Of a DNA stretch of 64,000 bases, positions 8,211 through 16,607 are shown in pieces. The translations under genes were made by a program, and so were the position numbers. The notes beneath the pieces are model-generated. The model did not search any database. It was not told where the DNA came from and was given only the letters and a program-made list of their open reading frames with translations. The first letter of the stretch is position 1. Every line of letters starts with the position of its first letter. Source of the stretch: Paenibacillus riograndensis SBR5 (GTDB lineage Bacteria > Bacillota > Bacilli > Paenibacillales > Paenibacillaceae); contig NZ_LN831776.1 of the NCBI RefSeq assembly GCF_000981585.1, forward strand, positions 3,641,187 through 3,705,186, read 5' to 3'.

Positions 8211-8223
8211 CGGGTAACAAAGT

Positions 8224-8334
8224 TATACAACTGAACTGGAGAACTGCGATCAGGCTGAAGTAACGAAGGGAAAGTCCAGACACTTACTCTAGTTACGGCC
8301 AGCCGATTGCATTCATCTTCAGTTCAGTTGTATA
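8224..8334. repeat. 111-bp element with 15-bp perfect terminal inverted repeats and nested stems
   Basis: TATACAACTGAACTG (8224-8238) is the exact reverse complement of 8320-8334. Inside, TGCGATC pairs with GATTGCA (one G-U), and GGCTG-GTAAC pairs with GTTAC-CAGCC around a loop containing GGGAAAGTCC. The arms can also be read as starting TACAAC and flanked by TA on both sides. It occupies the whole gap between two co-directional dehydrogenase genes. It may be a structured RNA between genes of the operon, or a very small MITE with TA target duplication. Confidence 0.7.
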
Positions 8335-8360
8335 GATCTATCAAAACAGGAGTGGAGACC

Positions 8361-9425
8361 ATGAGTTCACACAAGCATACGATCGTCATCGTTGGTTATG
8401 GCGGAATGGGAAGCTATCACACACAATTGATTGAGGAGAATGGCCGGCTCGAGGTGGCCGGAACATTCGATCTGCTTGAGGAACGGCGCAGTGCTTCCGA
8501 GGCAGCGGGGTATACCGCCTATGCCAGCTATGAAGAAGTTCTGGCAGATCCGAAGGTTGGAACCATACTGATTGCAACGCCTAACGATGTGCATAAGGAA
8601 ATTGCTCTCGCTGCGTTCAGAGCCGGCAAGCATGTGATCTGCGAGAAGCCGGTCGCGATGTCCTCGGATGAGTTCATTGAAATGACTCAGGCGGCTGAAT
8701 CAGCGGGACGTGTGCTGATGGTCCATCAGAACCGGCGGTGGGATGAGGACTTCAGGGTCATCAAGGAAATGTACGACCACGGAACGATCGGTTCCTTGTT
8801 CCAGCTTGAATCCCGTGTCCACGGGGCCAATGGCATACCCGGCGACTGGCGTCATGTGAAGGCGCAGGGCGGCGGCATGCTGCTGGACTGGGGTGTTCAT
8901 CTCCTGGATCAGCTGCTGTTCATGATTGACAGCAAGGTGGCCAGTGTGAGCAGCAGCTTGAGCTTCATTCTGGGGAATGAAGTGGACGACGGCTTCGAGG
9001 CCGTCCTGCAGTTTGAGAATGGCGTCAAAGCTATTGTTGAAGTAGGCACGACGAATTTTATTACCCTGCCTAGATGGTATGTCAAGGGGACGGAAGGCAC
9101 AGGAGTTATTGAAGACTGGTCCTTAACGGGACGAATCGTCACCCGCAACCAGGAAAGCGAAAAACTGGAGCCTACTCCAATCCGCGCCGGTGTGGGTCTG
9201 ACCAAAACGATGGCGCCTCCGTCAGAGGGAGCAACGATAACTGAAGCTTTGCCGCCGGCGGCAGAGCTGGCCTCCAGCTTCTATACCAATTTTGCCGATG
9301 TCATTGAAGGTACGGCTGAGCCCATTGTCAAAAATCCCGAGGTGCTGCGCGTGCTGAAGCTGATCGAAGCGATATTTGCGGCAGCGGAAACCAATCAGAC
9401 CATTAAGGACTTCGATTTGTATTGA
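8361..9425 (+). CDS. Gfo/Idh/MocA-family oxidoreductase (second copy)
   Basis: A 354-residue dehydrogenase, only distantly similar to the one at 7113. Rossmann motif VGYGGMGSYH at residues 10-19, then IATPNDVH and CEKPVAMS. The catalytic-domain motif is GGGMLLDWGVHLLDQL (Asp and His). The start at ATG 8361 follows CAGGAGTGGAG; the in-frame start at 8307 would lie inside the inverted-repeat element and has no ribosome binding site. Two such dehydrogenases with two TIM-barrel isomerases fit oxidation of a sugar to a 3-keto or similar intermediate followed by rearrangement and reduction. That scheme is inference. Confidence 0.9.
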   Translation: MSSHKHTIVIVGYGGMGSYHTQLIEENGRLEVAGTFDLLEERRSASEAAGYTAYASYEEVLADPKVGTILIATPNDVHKEIALAAFRAGKHVICEKPVAMSSDEFIEMTQAAESAGRVLMVHQNRRWDEDFRVIKEMYDHGTIGSLFQLESRVHGANGIPGDWRHVKAQGGGMLLDWGVHLLDQLLFMIDSKVASVSSSLSFILGNEVDDGFEAVLQFENGVKAIVEVGTTNFITLPRWYVKGTEGTGVIEDWSLTGRIVTRNQESEKLEPTPIRAGVGLTKTMAPPSEGATITEALPPAAELASSFYTNFADVIEGTAEPIVKNPEVLRVLKLIEAIFAAAETNQTIKDFDLY

Positions 9426-9462
9426 AATGAACCCATTATCATGAACGAGAGGCGGCAGAGCA

Positions 9463-10431
9463 ATGAAACTTGGCGTATTTATGGTGCTTTTCGGCGGTCG
9501 CAAGCTGGAGGACGCGCTGGATTATGTAGCTTCCAAAGGACTAAAAGCAGTGGAGATCGGCACGGGGGGCAACCCCGGCAACAGCCATTGCGATCCTAAG
9601 CTGCTGCTGGAGAATGAGACAGCACTGAAAGAGTTCAAGCACGCTGTGGAGTCACGCGGCCTGATGATCAGTGCCTTGAGCTGCCACGGCAATCCGCTGC
9701 ACCCGCAGAAAGAGCTTGCCCGCAAGGATCATGAGGATTTTGTAAACTCGGTAAAATTGGCGCAGAAGCTTGGTGTTCCGGTTGTTAACACATTCTCCGG
9801 CTGCCCTGGCGACCATGAAGATGCCAAATACCCGAACTGGCCGGTAGCACCTTGGCCTAACGACTACCAGGAAATTCTGGCTTGGCAATGGGAGAACAAA
9901 GTGATTCCATATTGGACGGAGTGGGGCGCATTCGCAGCGCAGCATGATGTGAAGATTGGCCTTGAGCTGCATGGAGGCTTTTCGGTGCATACACCGGCTA
10001 CTCTGCTCCGCCTGAGAGAGGCTGCGGGCGAAGTGATCGGTGCGAATCTGGACCCGAGCCATATGTGGTGGCAGGGGATTGATCCGGTGCAGGCGATTCA
10101 TATCCTTGGACGCCAAGGTGCGATTCATCACTTCCATGCCAAGGATACCGTAATTGATCCGGTAAATGTGAATATGTACGGATTGACCGACATGCAGTCC
10201 TACACCAATATGCTGGACCGTGCGTGGCAGTTCCGTTCGGTGGGCTACGGACATGATGTGAAGGTATGGGCAGATATTATCAGCGCTCTGCGGCTTGTCG
10301 GCTACGACTATGTGGTCAGCATTGAGCATGAAGATGGGCTGATGTCGGTCGAGGAAGGCTTCTCCAAGGCTGTGCATAATCTGCGCCAGGTGCTGATTGA
10401 AGAACCGCTTGCCGAGATGTGGTGGGTCTAG
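9463..10431 (+). CDS. Sugar phosphate isomerase/epimerase, TIM barrel (second copy)
   Basis: A 322-residue TIM barrel of the IolE-like superfamily. It opens MKLGVFMVLFGGRKLEDALDYV and continues GLKAVEIGTGG. Likely metal and substrate residues lie in IGLELHGGFSVH, GANLDPSHMWWQG, IHHFHAKD and SIEHEDGLMS, giving the Glu/Asp/His/Glu set of the fold. This longer type, with the WWQG and HFHAKD motifs, is common beside Gfo/Idh/MocA genes in Bacillales. It starts after GAGGCGG and is followed at once by the phosphotransferase gene. Probably the same pathway as its neighbours; the substrate is unknown. Confidence 0.88.
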   Translation: MKLGVFMVLFGGRKLEDALDYVASKGLKAVEIGTGGNPGNSHCDPKLLLENETALKEFKHAVESRGLMISALSCHGNPLHPQKELARKDHEDFVNSVKLAQKLGVPVVNTFSGCPGDHEDAKYPNWPVAPWPNDYQEILAWQWENKVIPYWTEWGAFAAQHDVKIGLELHGGFSVHTPATLLRLREAAGEVIGANLDPSHMWWQGIDPVQAIHILGRQGAIHHFHAKDTVIDPVNVNMYGLTDMQSYTNMLDRAWQFRSVGYGHDVKVWADIISALRLVGYDYVVSIEHEDGLMSVEEGFSKAVHNLRQVLIEEPLAEMWWV

Positions 10432-10436
10432 AGCCA

Positions 10437-11417
10437 ATGGAGAGCTTCACTAAGGTCAAATTGGATGATCAGCAGCTTAGAGCCTTAGCAGCAAGCACCT
10501 TTGGAACAGACACAGCCATTATCAGCAGCAAGGAGCTGACGGGCGGTTTTTTTAATGCAGCTTATGATCTTGAACTATCGGATGGCAGATCTGTAATATT
10601 GAAGGTTGCGCCCGCAGCAGAGACGGAAACACTGAGCTACGAAAAAGACATCATGCGCGCCGAGGTAGAGGCACTGCGCCTGGTTCAGGCTGCGGGCACT
10701 GTGCCTGTTCCGGCGGTTTACGGCTTTGATGAGAGTCTGGAATTGATTCCAAGCCCGTTTTTTTTCATGGAAAAGATTGAAGGGACGCCTTACAATGAAG
10801 TCAAAGGTAGTCTCCCGGACGAAGTAAGAGCCTCCATTGAACGGGAACTGGGACGTTATCAGCGCCTGATCAACGGGATTAAGGGAGAGCGCTTTGGTCT
10901 TTTTGGACAGCCGCAGGATACCGCTGCAAGAACATGGCGCGAGACCTTCACCGCGATGATTCATAATGTGCTGGATGATGGCCAGAGACTGGGGGCTGTA
11001 CTGCCGGCTTCTTATGACGAGATCAAGCAGGGCCTGGAGAAATTTTTACCGGCTCTCGAAGAGGTGACCGAACCGCGTCTGATTCATTGGGATCTGTGGA
11101 ATGGGAATATTTTTGTCAAAGATGGTGTGATCGTTTCAATTATTGACTGGGAACGTGCGCTGTGGGGGGATGTGCTGATGGAGTACTACTTCCGGCATTT
11201 TGAGAATTCTCCGGCGTTCTTTGAGGGATACGGGGCGGCGTTTGACAGTCCGAATGAACGGCTTCGCATCAGGTTGTATGACTTGTATCTTGACCTGATT
11301 CTGGTTATTGAGTGCTACTCCCGGCAATATAAAGATGAAAATCATATTCGCTGGGCCTTCGAGAACCTGCAGGAGACTTTGAAGGAGTTTGTGGGCCACG
11401 ATAACATAAAAGTATAA
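10437..11417 (+). CDS. APH-family phosphotransferase (small-molecule kinase)
   Basis: A 326-residue kinase-fold protein of the aminoglycoside/choline/fructosamine kinase superfamily. The N-lobe has LTGGFFNAAYDLELSDGRSVILKVAP (nucleotide loop and Lys). The catalytic loop reads RLIHWDLWNGN, a Trp-containing version of the usual HxDLHxGN, and the Mg-binding Asp is in IIDWERA. The catalytic Asp and Asn are kept, so it should be active. The ATG at 10437 lies 3 bp after the previous stop; a GTG at 10419 in the same frame is an alternative, and neither has a strong ribosome binding site. As the last gene of a sugar operon it may phosphorylate the sugar product rather than confer drug resistance. Confidence 0.85.
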   Translation: MESFTKVKLDDQQLRALAASTFGTDTAIISSKELTGGFFNAAYDLELSDGRSVILKVAPAAETETLSYEKDIMRAEVEALRLVQAAGTVPVPAVYGFDESLELIPSPFFFMEKIEGTPYNEVKGSLPDEVRASIERELGRYQRLINGIKGERFGLFGQPQDTAARTWRETFTAMIHNVLDDGQRLGAVLPASYDEIKQGLEKFLPALEEVTEPRLIHWDLWNGNIFVKDGVIVSIIDWERALWGDVLMEYYFRHFENSPAFFEGYGAAFDSPNERLRIRLYDLYLDLILVIECYSRQYKDENHIRWAFENLQETLKEFVGHDNIKV

Positions 11418-11428
11418 TGATTAGGGTC

Positions 11429-11463
11429 GAAGGCCGGTTCTCCGTGGAGACGCCGGTCTTCTT
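11429..11463 (+). terminator. Terminator-like hairpin ending the sugar operon
   Basis: GAAGGCCGG and CCGGTCTTC form the outer stem, with CTCC/GGAG inside, followed by only a short T-rich tail. It lies 11 bp after the phosphotransferase stop. Confidence 0.6.
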
Positions 11464-11531
11464 GCCTGTACTCTGTAGCAGTGAATCTGCCGGTTAACAG
11501 GCTGTAATGGTGAAGGAGGCGTGGTGCAACG

Positions 11532-12071
11532 GTGATCCACTGGTTGAATCTGCATATCGATCAAGTTAGCTTGTTATGGCTGCTGCCCATTTTGTTCATG
11601 TTTCATGACTTCGAAGAAATCCTTACGGTAGAGTCCTGGGGGATCAAGTATGGCCCGAAAGTGGAGGCGGCTCTTCCTCCTGGAAAGTGGAACCCATATC
11701 GTTCTATGCTGCGTATGACAACCAGAAATTTTGCGGCAGACGTGTTGTTTGTGTATATTGTGGTGGTTGCGGTCACCTGTACCGCAGTCTTTTTTTCATT
11801 TTACTGGCTATATCTGGCTGTGCTAGCCGTTTTCCTGCTGCATGTATTTACGCATTTGGGACAAAGTATAATTCTGAAAATATACACACCAGGTGTGGTT
11901 ACGGCGGTGCTGATCGCACTCCCTTACTCCTCGTATGCTTTCTACCGTCTGCTAAAAGAAAATACTGTGAGCTGGGTGGATGTCTGCTGGTCTCTGCTGC
12001 TGATGGCGCTGCTGGCCCCAGCAATCGTCTGGGGGCTGGTGAAGAGCAGGCAGCGCCATCAGCAGGAATGA
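11532..12071 (+). CDS. HXXEE-domain membrane protein
   Basis: A 179-residue protein with about five hydrophobic segments and the defining motif HDFEE in LPILFMFHDFEEILTVESWG (residues 17-36). A second polar/His pair, HVFTHLGQ, falls in the fourth segment. These residues in the membrane are the hallmark of the HXXEE family (PF13787), whose function is unknown, although the pattern suggests a metal-dependent membrane enzyme. It starts at GTG, 12 bp after AGGAGG. No partner gene is obvious. Confidence 0.8.
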   Translation: MIHWLNLHIDQVSLLWLLPILFMFHDFEEILTVESWGIKYGPKVEAALPPGKWNPYRSMLRMTTRNFAADVLFVYIVVVAVTCTAVFFSFYWLYLAVLAVFLLHVFTHLGQSIILKIYTPGVVTAVLIALPYSSYAFYRLLKENTVSWVDVCWSLLLMALLAPAIVWGLVKSRQRHQQE

Positions 12072-12166
12072 ACACGCTTGCTGCCGAAGCTACGGTTTTC
12101 AGAAAATTCTTGACGTATGGATACAAAGATAGATAAAATAATACTTATTGCGTGTTTTTTTAGGTA

Positions 12167-12181
12167 TTGAGAATTGTTATC
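12167..12181. promoter_or_regulatory. Possible Fur box upstream of the oligopeptide ATPase gene
   Basis: TGAGAATTGTTATCG, 12168-12182 in the 7-1-7 register, matches TGATAATNATTATCA at 11 of 14 defined positions. It lies about 35 bp before the ATPase start. A fur gene is present in this window at 2832. Other AT-rich operators would score similarly, so I treat it as weak. Confidence 0.25.
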
Positions 12182-12213
12182 GGCATTTGAAAAGAAATTG
12201 AGAGGGTGACAGG

Positions 12214-13284
12214 ATGGAGCGCCTTTTAGAGGTAAAAGATCTGGCTATATCATTCAGAACACGCGGAGGCGAGGTTCAAGCGATCCGTGGTGTAAGCTTT
12301 CATGTCAATAAAGGGGAAACACTGGCAATCGTAGGCGAATCCGGTTCCGGTAAGAGCGTAACTTCGCAGGCTGTCATGAAGCTGGTTCCCCAGCCGATGG
12401 GGGAATACAAACGCGGACAGATTCTGTTCGAAGGGCAGGATCTGATCGGTAAAAATGAGAAGCAAATGCAGAAGATCCGCGGGAAAGAGATCGGGATGAT
12501 TTTCCAGGACCCGATGACCTCGCTGAATCCGATGATGAAGGTCGGCAAGCAAATTACTGAAGTGCTGTTCAAGCATGAAAAAATCTCCAAGGATGCTGCA
12601 TACAAACGGGGTATTGAGCTGCTCAATCTGGTGGGTATTCCTTCACCGGAGCGGCGCTTCCAGCAGTATCCGCATGAGTTCAGCGGCGGGATGCGCCAAC
12701 GTGTAGTTATCGCCATGGCGCTGGCAGCCAATCCCAAGCTGCTGATTGCCGATGAGCCGACTACGGCGCTCGACGTGACTATTCAGGCGCAAATCCTGGA
12801 TTTGATGAAGGATATTCAGAAGAAAATCGACACCGCGATTATCTTCATTACCCATGACCTTGGGGTTGTGGCCCGAATGGCTGACCGTGTAGCAGTAATG
12901 TATGCCGGCCAAATTGTTGAAATGGGAACAGCTGAAGAAATTTTCTATGATCCGAGACATCCGTATACCTGGGGGTTGCTGGCTTCCATGCCGAGTCTGG
13001 AGAGCAAAGGCTCTTTGCTGACTGCTATTCCGGGAACGCCGCCGGATCTGATCAAGCCGCCGAAGGGCGATGCTTTTGCACTCCGCAGCACGTATGCAAT
13101 GCAAATCGACATGGAGAAAGAGCCTCCAATGTACAAGGTGTCGGATACGCATATGGTGAAATCCTGGCTGATGCACCCGCTGGCACCTGCAGTGGAACCG
13201 CCGGAAGTGGTTAAAAAGAGACATCGCGTATTGAGCAATGCATATGCTGAGCCAGTACTGGTTAACAATCCCAGCGAGTATTAA
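12214..13284 (+). CDS. Orphan oligopeptide/dipeptide ABC transporter ATP-binding protein (OppD/DppD type)
   Basis: A 356-residue ATPase. Walker A VGESGSGKSVT, Q-loop IGMIFQDPMTSLNPM, signature FSGGMRQRV, Walker B LLIADEPTTALDVT and switch His FITHDLGVV. The C-terminal oligopeptide-transporter extension is present (RHPYTWGLLASMPS, then AIPGTPPDL). Nothing else of an Opp system is adjacent: no second ATPase, permeases or receptor. The Cys residues often found in this C-terminal extension (for an Fe-S site in some DppD proteins) are absent here. It may serve a transporter encoded elsewhere. It has its own terminator. Confidence 0.9.
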   Translation: MERLLEVKDLAISFRTRGGEVQAIRGVSFHVNKGETLAIVGESGSGKSVTSQAVMKLVPQPMGEYKRGQILFEGQDLIGKNEKQMQKIRGKEIGMIFQDPMTSLNPMMKVGKQITEVLFKHEKISKDAAYKRGIELLNLVGIPSPERRFQQYPHEFSGGMRQRVVIAMALAANPKLLIADEPTTALDVTIQAQILDLMKDIQKKIDTAIIFITHDLGVVARMADRVAVMYAGQIVEMGTAEEIFYDPRHPYTWGLLASMPSLESKGSLLTAIPGTPPDLIKPPKGDAFALRSTYAMQIDMEKEPPMYKVSDTHMVKSWLMHPLAPAVEPPEVVKKRHRVLSNAYAEPVLVNNPSEY

Positions 13285-13304
13285 TACGCTGTAATAGATC
13301 CATC

Positions 13305-13338
13305 GCGTCAAGCCGTTTAATCGGCTTGGCGCTTTTTT
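13305..13338 (+). terminator. Intrinsic terminator
   Basis: An 11-bp stem, GCGTCAAGCCG with CGGCTTGGCGC (one T-G wobble), followed by T6. It ends the ATPase transcript. Confidence 0.9.
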
Positions 13339-13514
13339 GGTTCATAAGAAAGCAAACAAAATATAAAACTCGGATAACTTAAGCGCTGGTGATTCGGCGG
13401 CGGATGTGTAATAAGTTTAAATAAATATAAAATAAAACGAATATTTCTAAATAAAAGTATTGACTATTTTACAGTTTATGAGCAGAATGTAAGGGTATAC
13501 AAGGAGGTTGAAGG

Positions 13515-14921
13515 ATGAAAAACAGAACTTTGATATCATTGGTTTCGTTATCCCTGATAACTGCATGCAGCAGCAATACTCCGGAATTCCGTAATGTCTC
13601 CGTGCATGATCCGTCTGTAATCAAGGTTGATGAAATGTATTATGTTTTCGGCTCCCACCTGGCTTCCGCCAAATCCAAAGATCTGATGTCCTGGACCCAG
13701 CTCTCTTCAGGTGTGGACGACGGGAATGTGCTTATCCCCAATGTAACTGAGGAATTAAGCGAAACCCTTAGATGGGCCCAGTCTGACACGCTGTGGGCAC
13801 CTGATGTCATTCAGCTCTCTGACGGAAAGTTCTATATGTATTATGATGCCTGCAGAGGAGATTCCCCGCTGTCGGCGATGGGGATTGCTGTTTCCGACAA
13901 GATTGAAGGGCCGTACAAGGACAAGGGAATTATTCTCAAATCCGGCATGGCTGGCCCCGGAGATGACGGAGAAAAATATGATTCCGCAGTGAAGCCGAAT
14001 GTGGTGGACCCTGATGTGTTTTTTGACAAGGACGGCAAGCTGTGGATGGTCTATGGCTCCTATTCTGGCGGGATTTTTATTCTTGGGCTGGACCCGAGGA
14101 CAGGGTTCCCGCTGCCGGATCAGGGTTATGGCAAAAAGCTGCTTGGCGGAAACCATGCGAGGATTGAAGGCCCATATATGCTGTACAGTCCTGAAACTAG
14201 TTACTACTATTTGTTCCTTTCGTATGGCGGACTTGATGCGAACGGCGGATACAATATCCGTGTTGCCCGCTCCAGGAATCCGGATGGGCCATTCGAAGAC
14301 TCGGAAGGCAAAGCTATGATCGATGCGCAAGGCACACCAGGTAAACTGTTCGATGATCCGGCGTACTCTCCATACGGAATGAAGCTGATGGGCAGCTTCC
14401 AATTCATGAATACAGAGGATGACCCAGAGGCCAGCGGTACAGGATATATCTCCCCAGGCCACAATTCGGCCTATTACGATGATAAGAGCGGACAATATTA
14501 TCTTATTTTCCATACCCGTTTTCCAGGCAGGGGTGAGGAGCATGAAGTGCGTGTTCATCAAATGTTCATGAATAAGGAAGGATGGCCGGTTGTCGCTCCG
14601 CACCGCTATAGCGGGGAGAAAATCGGAAAGTACACGGCTAAGGAAATCAGCGGCGGGTATGCCTTCATTAATCACGGCAAGGATATCACAGCTGACATTG
14701 CCGGATCAAAGCCAATTGAACTCACAGCTGACGGGAAAATCACGGGCGCGGTTGCCGGAACCTGGAAGCTGGCCGGGGATCATACAGCTGAGCTGACTAT
14801 TAACGGAGTCGTGTACAGCGGAGTATTCCTGCGGGAATGGAATGAAGCCGCCGGCAGTCAGGTAATGACATTTACAGCAGCTTCGGCAGAAGGTGTCTCT
14901 CTCTGGGGAAGCCAAGAGTAG
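13515..14921 (+). CDS. GH43 endo-1,5-alpha-L-arabinanase lipoprotein
   Basis: A 468-residue secreted lipoprotein; the lipobox LITAC puts the lipid-anchored Cys at residue 18. It has a five-bladed GH43 beta-propeller. The catalytic base is Asp32 in VHDPSVI, the pKa-modulating Asp is in NVVDPDVFF (residue 165 or 167), and the general acid Glu218 is in ARIEGPY. The C-terminal beta domain (about 375-468, with AGTWKL and WGSQE) matches the extra domain of arabinanases such as B. subtilis Abn2. It should cut alpha-1,5-arabinan at the cell surface. It stands alone: no arabinose genes adjoin it. The gap before it (13339-13514) is AT-rich with an AAGGAGG site before the ATG. Confidence 0.88.
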   Translation: MKNRTLISLVSLSLITACSSNTPEFRNVSVHDPSVIKVDEMYYVFGSHLASAKSKDLMSWTQLSSGVDDGNVLIPNVTEELSETLRWAQSDTLWAPDVIQLSDGKFYMYYDACRGDSPLSAMGIAVSDKIEGPYKDKGIILKSGMAGPGDDGEKYDSAVKPNVVDPDVFFDKDGKLWMVYGSYSGGIFILGLDPRTGFPLPDQGYGKKLLGGNHARIEGPYMLYSPETSYYYLFLSYGGLDANGGYNIRVARSRNPDGPFEDSEGKAMIDAQGTPGKLFDDPAYSPYGMKLMGSFQFMNTEDDPEASGTGYISPGHNSAYYDDKSGQYYLIFHTRFPGRGEEHEVRVHQMFMNKEGWPVVAPHRYSGEKIGKYTAKEISGGYAFINHGKDITADIAGSKPIELTADGKITGAVAGTWKLAGDHTAELTINGVVYSGVFLREWNEAAGSQVMTFTAASAEGVSLWGSQE

Positions 14922-14927
14922 GAAATT

Positions 14928-15138
14928 GGAAGCCTCCGAGGATATAAGCGATGCAGGAGGATTGGGCTCCACCAGCGGACTGAAGCGGACTGAGGAGCCC
15001 TTATTTTGCCCAAAATCTTGTTTTTTCAGAGACATCTCGGTCCGTTGTCCTGCTGAATAGACAAATCCTCCTTCAATAACGGGTTTCACGTCCGCAACTG
15101 CAGCGGATCAATCGTGAAGGAATAGGGCGATCCGTTTT
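14928..15138. repeat. Dispersed intergenic repeat A, copy 1
   Basis: About 211 bp beginning GGAAGCCT and ending CGATCCGTTTT, highly similar to 27848-28128. Shared blocks include GGATATAAGYGATGCAGGAGG, CAAAATCTTGTTTTTTCAG and CAATCGTGAAGGAATAGGGC. This copy lacks about 70 bp that copy 2 carries in its middle. It fills the gap between the arabinanase and fabF 3' ends. It contains short inverted repeats such as CGGATC/GATCCG but no coding frame. Confidence 0.85.
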
Positions 15139-15201
15139 CAGCATGTCCCCGATAACGTGATTATATCTCCTTGTTAAGACCTCTTTTACAGCCTTGTCCG
15201 T

Positions 15202-16443
15202 TTATCCTTCTGTATACTTCCGCAGCACAATAACAGCATTATGGCCGCCGAAGCCAAAGGAATTGCTGATCCCGAGGTTAATGTCCGCCTGGCGGGCGGT
15301 GTTCGGCACATAATCCAGGTCACATTCTTCATCCGGATCCTCCAGATTAATAGTAGGAGGGATGATGCCTTCCTGGATACTTTTAACCAGGGCGATGGCT
15401 TCCAGGCCCCCTGCTCCTCCAAAGGCATGTCCGGTCATAGATTTATTGGCTGTTACGGGAATCCGGTAGGCCTGGTCTCCGAACAGTTTTTTGATCGCCA
15501 GCGTCTCTGAACGGTCACCGACAAGCGTGCTCGTGGCATGGGCGCTAATCACATCCACTTCCCCCGGCGTCACCCCCGCCTCATTCAACGCGAGTTTCAT
15601 CGCCTGATAGGCTCCGATACCCTCCGGATGGGTTGCTACCATGTGGTAGGCATCCGAGCTGGCACCATAGCCGGTTACCTCGCCGTAAATTACGGCATTC
15701 CGCCGCAAAGCATGGGATAATGCCTCCAGAATGACTATGCCGCTGCCTTCCCCGATAACAAACCCGTCACGGTTCCTGTCAAAAGGACGGCTTGCCTTAT
15801 GCGGGTTGTCATTATTCGTAGATAATGCTGTCGCATTTCCAAAGCTGGCCAGAGATATTTCGGTAATGGCCGCTTCGGCCCCTCCGGCAATCACCACATC
15901 GGCCCCGCCGTAGCGGATCAGCCGGAATGCTTCGCCAATTGCCGTATTGCCAATGGAGCAGGCGGTCACCGGAGAGAGTGTAGGGCCGAGCGCCCCCAGC
16001 TTGATGCTGATCACCGCTGCGGCCATATTGGAGATGAGCATCGGGATCAGCGTCGGGCTGATCCTTTCCGGCCCGCGGGAGCGCAGCACATCATTTTGCT
16101 CCATCAAGGTCTGAATCCCTCCGACGCCGGAGCCTACATACACGCCTAGACGTTCGCGGTCGATTTTGTCCAACCGGAGCCCGGACTGGGCCCATGCATC
16201 TTCTGCAGCGGCTAATGCGAACTGGCTGAACCGGTCCATCCGCCGGGCCTCCTTGCGGCCGAACCGGCCCTCAGAATCAAAATCCTGTACAGCTCCGGCG
16301 ATTTTTGCCTTGAAATGTGTGGTATCGAATGTGGTAATGGGAGAGATCCCTGATTCACCTGCAGCTAAGCGGCTCCAGAATTGATCTACTGTATTGCCGA
16401 GCGGCGAGGTTAAGCCCATGCCGGTAATCACAACGCGTTCCAT
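15202..16443 (-). CDS. fabF: Beta-ketoacyl-ACP synthase II
   Basis: A 413-residue condensing enzyme. The start at 16443 follows AAGGAGG by 6 bp. The full catalytic triad is visible: Cys162 in TACSIGNTA, His302 in SAHATSTLVGD and His339 in KSMTGHAFGGAGG. The N-terminal VVITGMGLTSPLG and C-terminal SNSFGFGGHNAV are typical of FabF. It extends acyl-ACP with malonyl-ACP in fatty-acid synthesis. No acpP or other fab gene adjoins it, so it may be an extra FabF copy. It is divergent from an MmyB-type regulator gene. Confidence 0.92.
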   Translation of the reverse strand: MERVVITGMGLTSPLGNTVDQFWSRLAAGESGISPITTFDTTHFKAKIAGAVQDFDSEGRFGRKEARRMDRFSQFALAAAEDAWAQSGLRLDKIDRERLGVYVGSGVGGIQTLMEQNDVLRSRGPERISPTLIPMLISNMAAAVISIKLGALGPTLSPVTACSIGNTAIGEAFRLIRYGGADVVIAGGAEAAITEISLASFGNATALSTNNDNPHKASRPFDRNRDGFVIGEGSGIVILEALSHALRRNAVIYGEVTGYGASSDAYHMVATHPEGIGAYQAMKLALNEAGVTPGEVDVISAHATSTLVGDRSETLAIKKLFGDQAYRIPVTANKSMTGHAFGGAGGLEAIALVKSIQEGIIPPTINLEDPDEECDLDYVPNTARQADINLGISNSFGFGGHNAVIVLRKYTEG

Positions 16444-16535
16444 AATTATCCTCCTTAACATTTATGTGAAGCCAGTATTTCTGACTCCGAATGCAGTTTG
16501 GTTTACGTGTTTATTTTTCCACTTTATTTATCCTA

Positions 16536-16573
16536 TTACAAGTTGTCGTTTATCATAGTATAATTACTACTAT
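16536..16573 (+). promoter_or_regulatory. Promoter and overlapping inverted repeat upstream of the MmyB-type regulator
   Basis: TTACAA (16536-16541), a 17-bp spacer and TATAAT (16559-16564) form a good SigA promoter. ATAGTA (16555-16560) and TACTAT (16568-16573) make a perfect inverted repeat across the -10 box, a natural place for autorepression. The site is 35 bp upstream of the regulator ATG and within 130 bp of the fabF start, so it could affect both divergent genes. Confidence 0.6.
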
Positions 16574-16607
16574 TCTAAACATCGGATCAGAAAGAGGCGT
16601 ATAAATT

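Noticed and set aside
8307..8360. Upstream in-frame start for the second Gfo/Idh/MocA gene
   Set aside because: It falls within the inverted-repeat element and has no ribosome binding site; the ATG at 8361 does.
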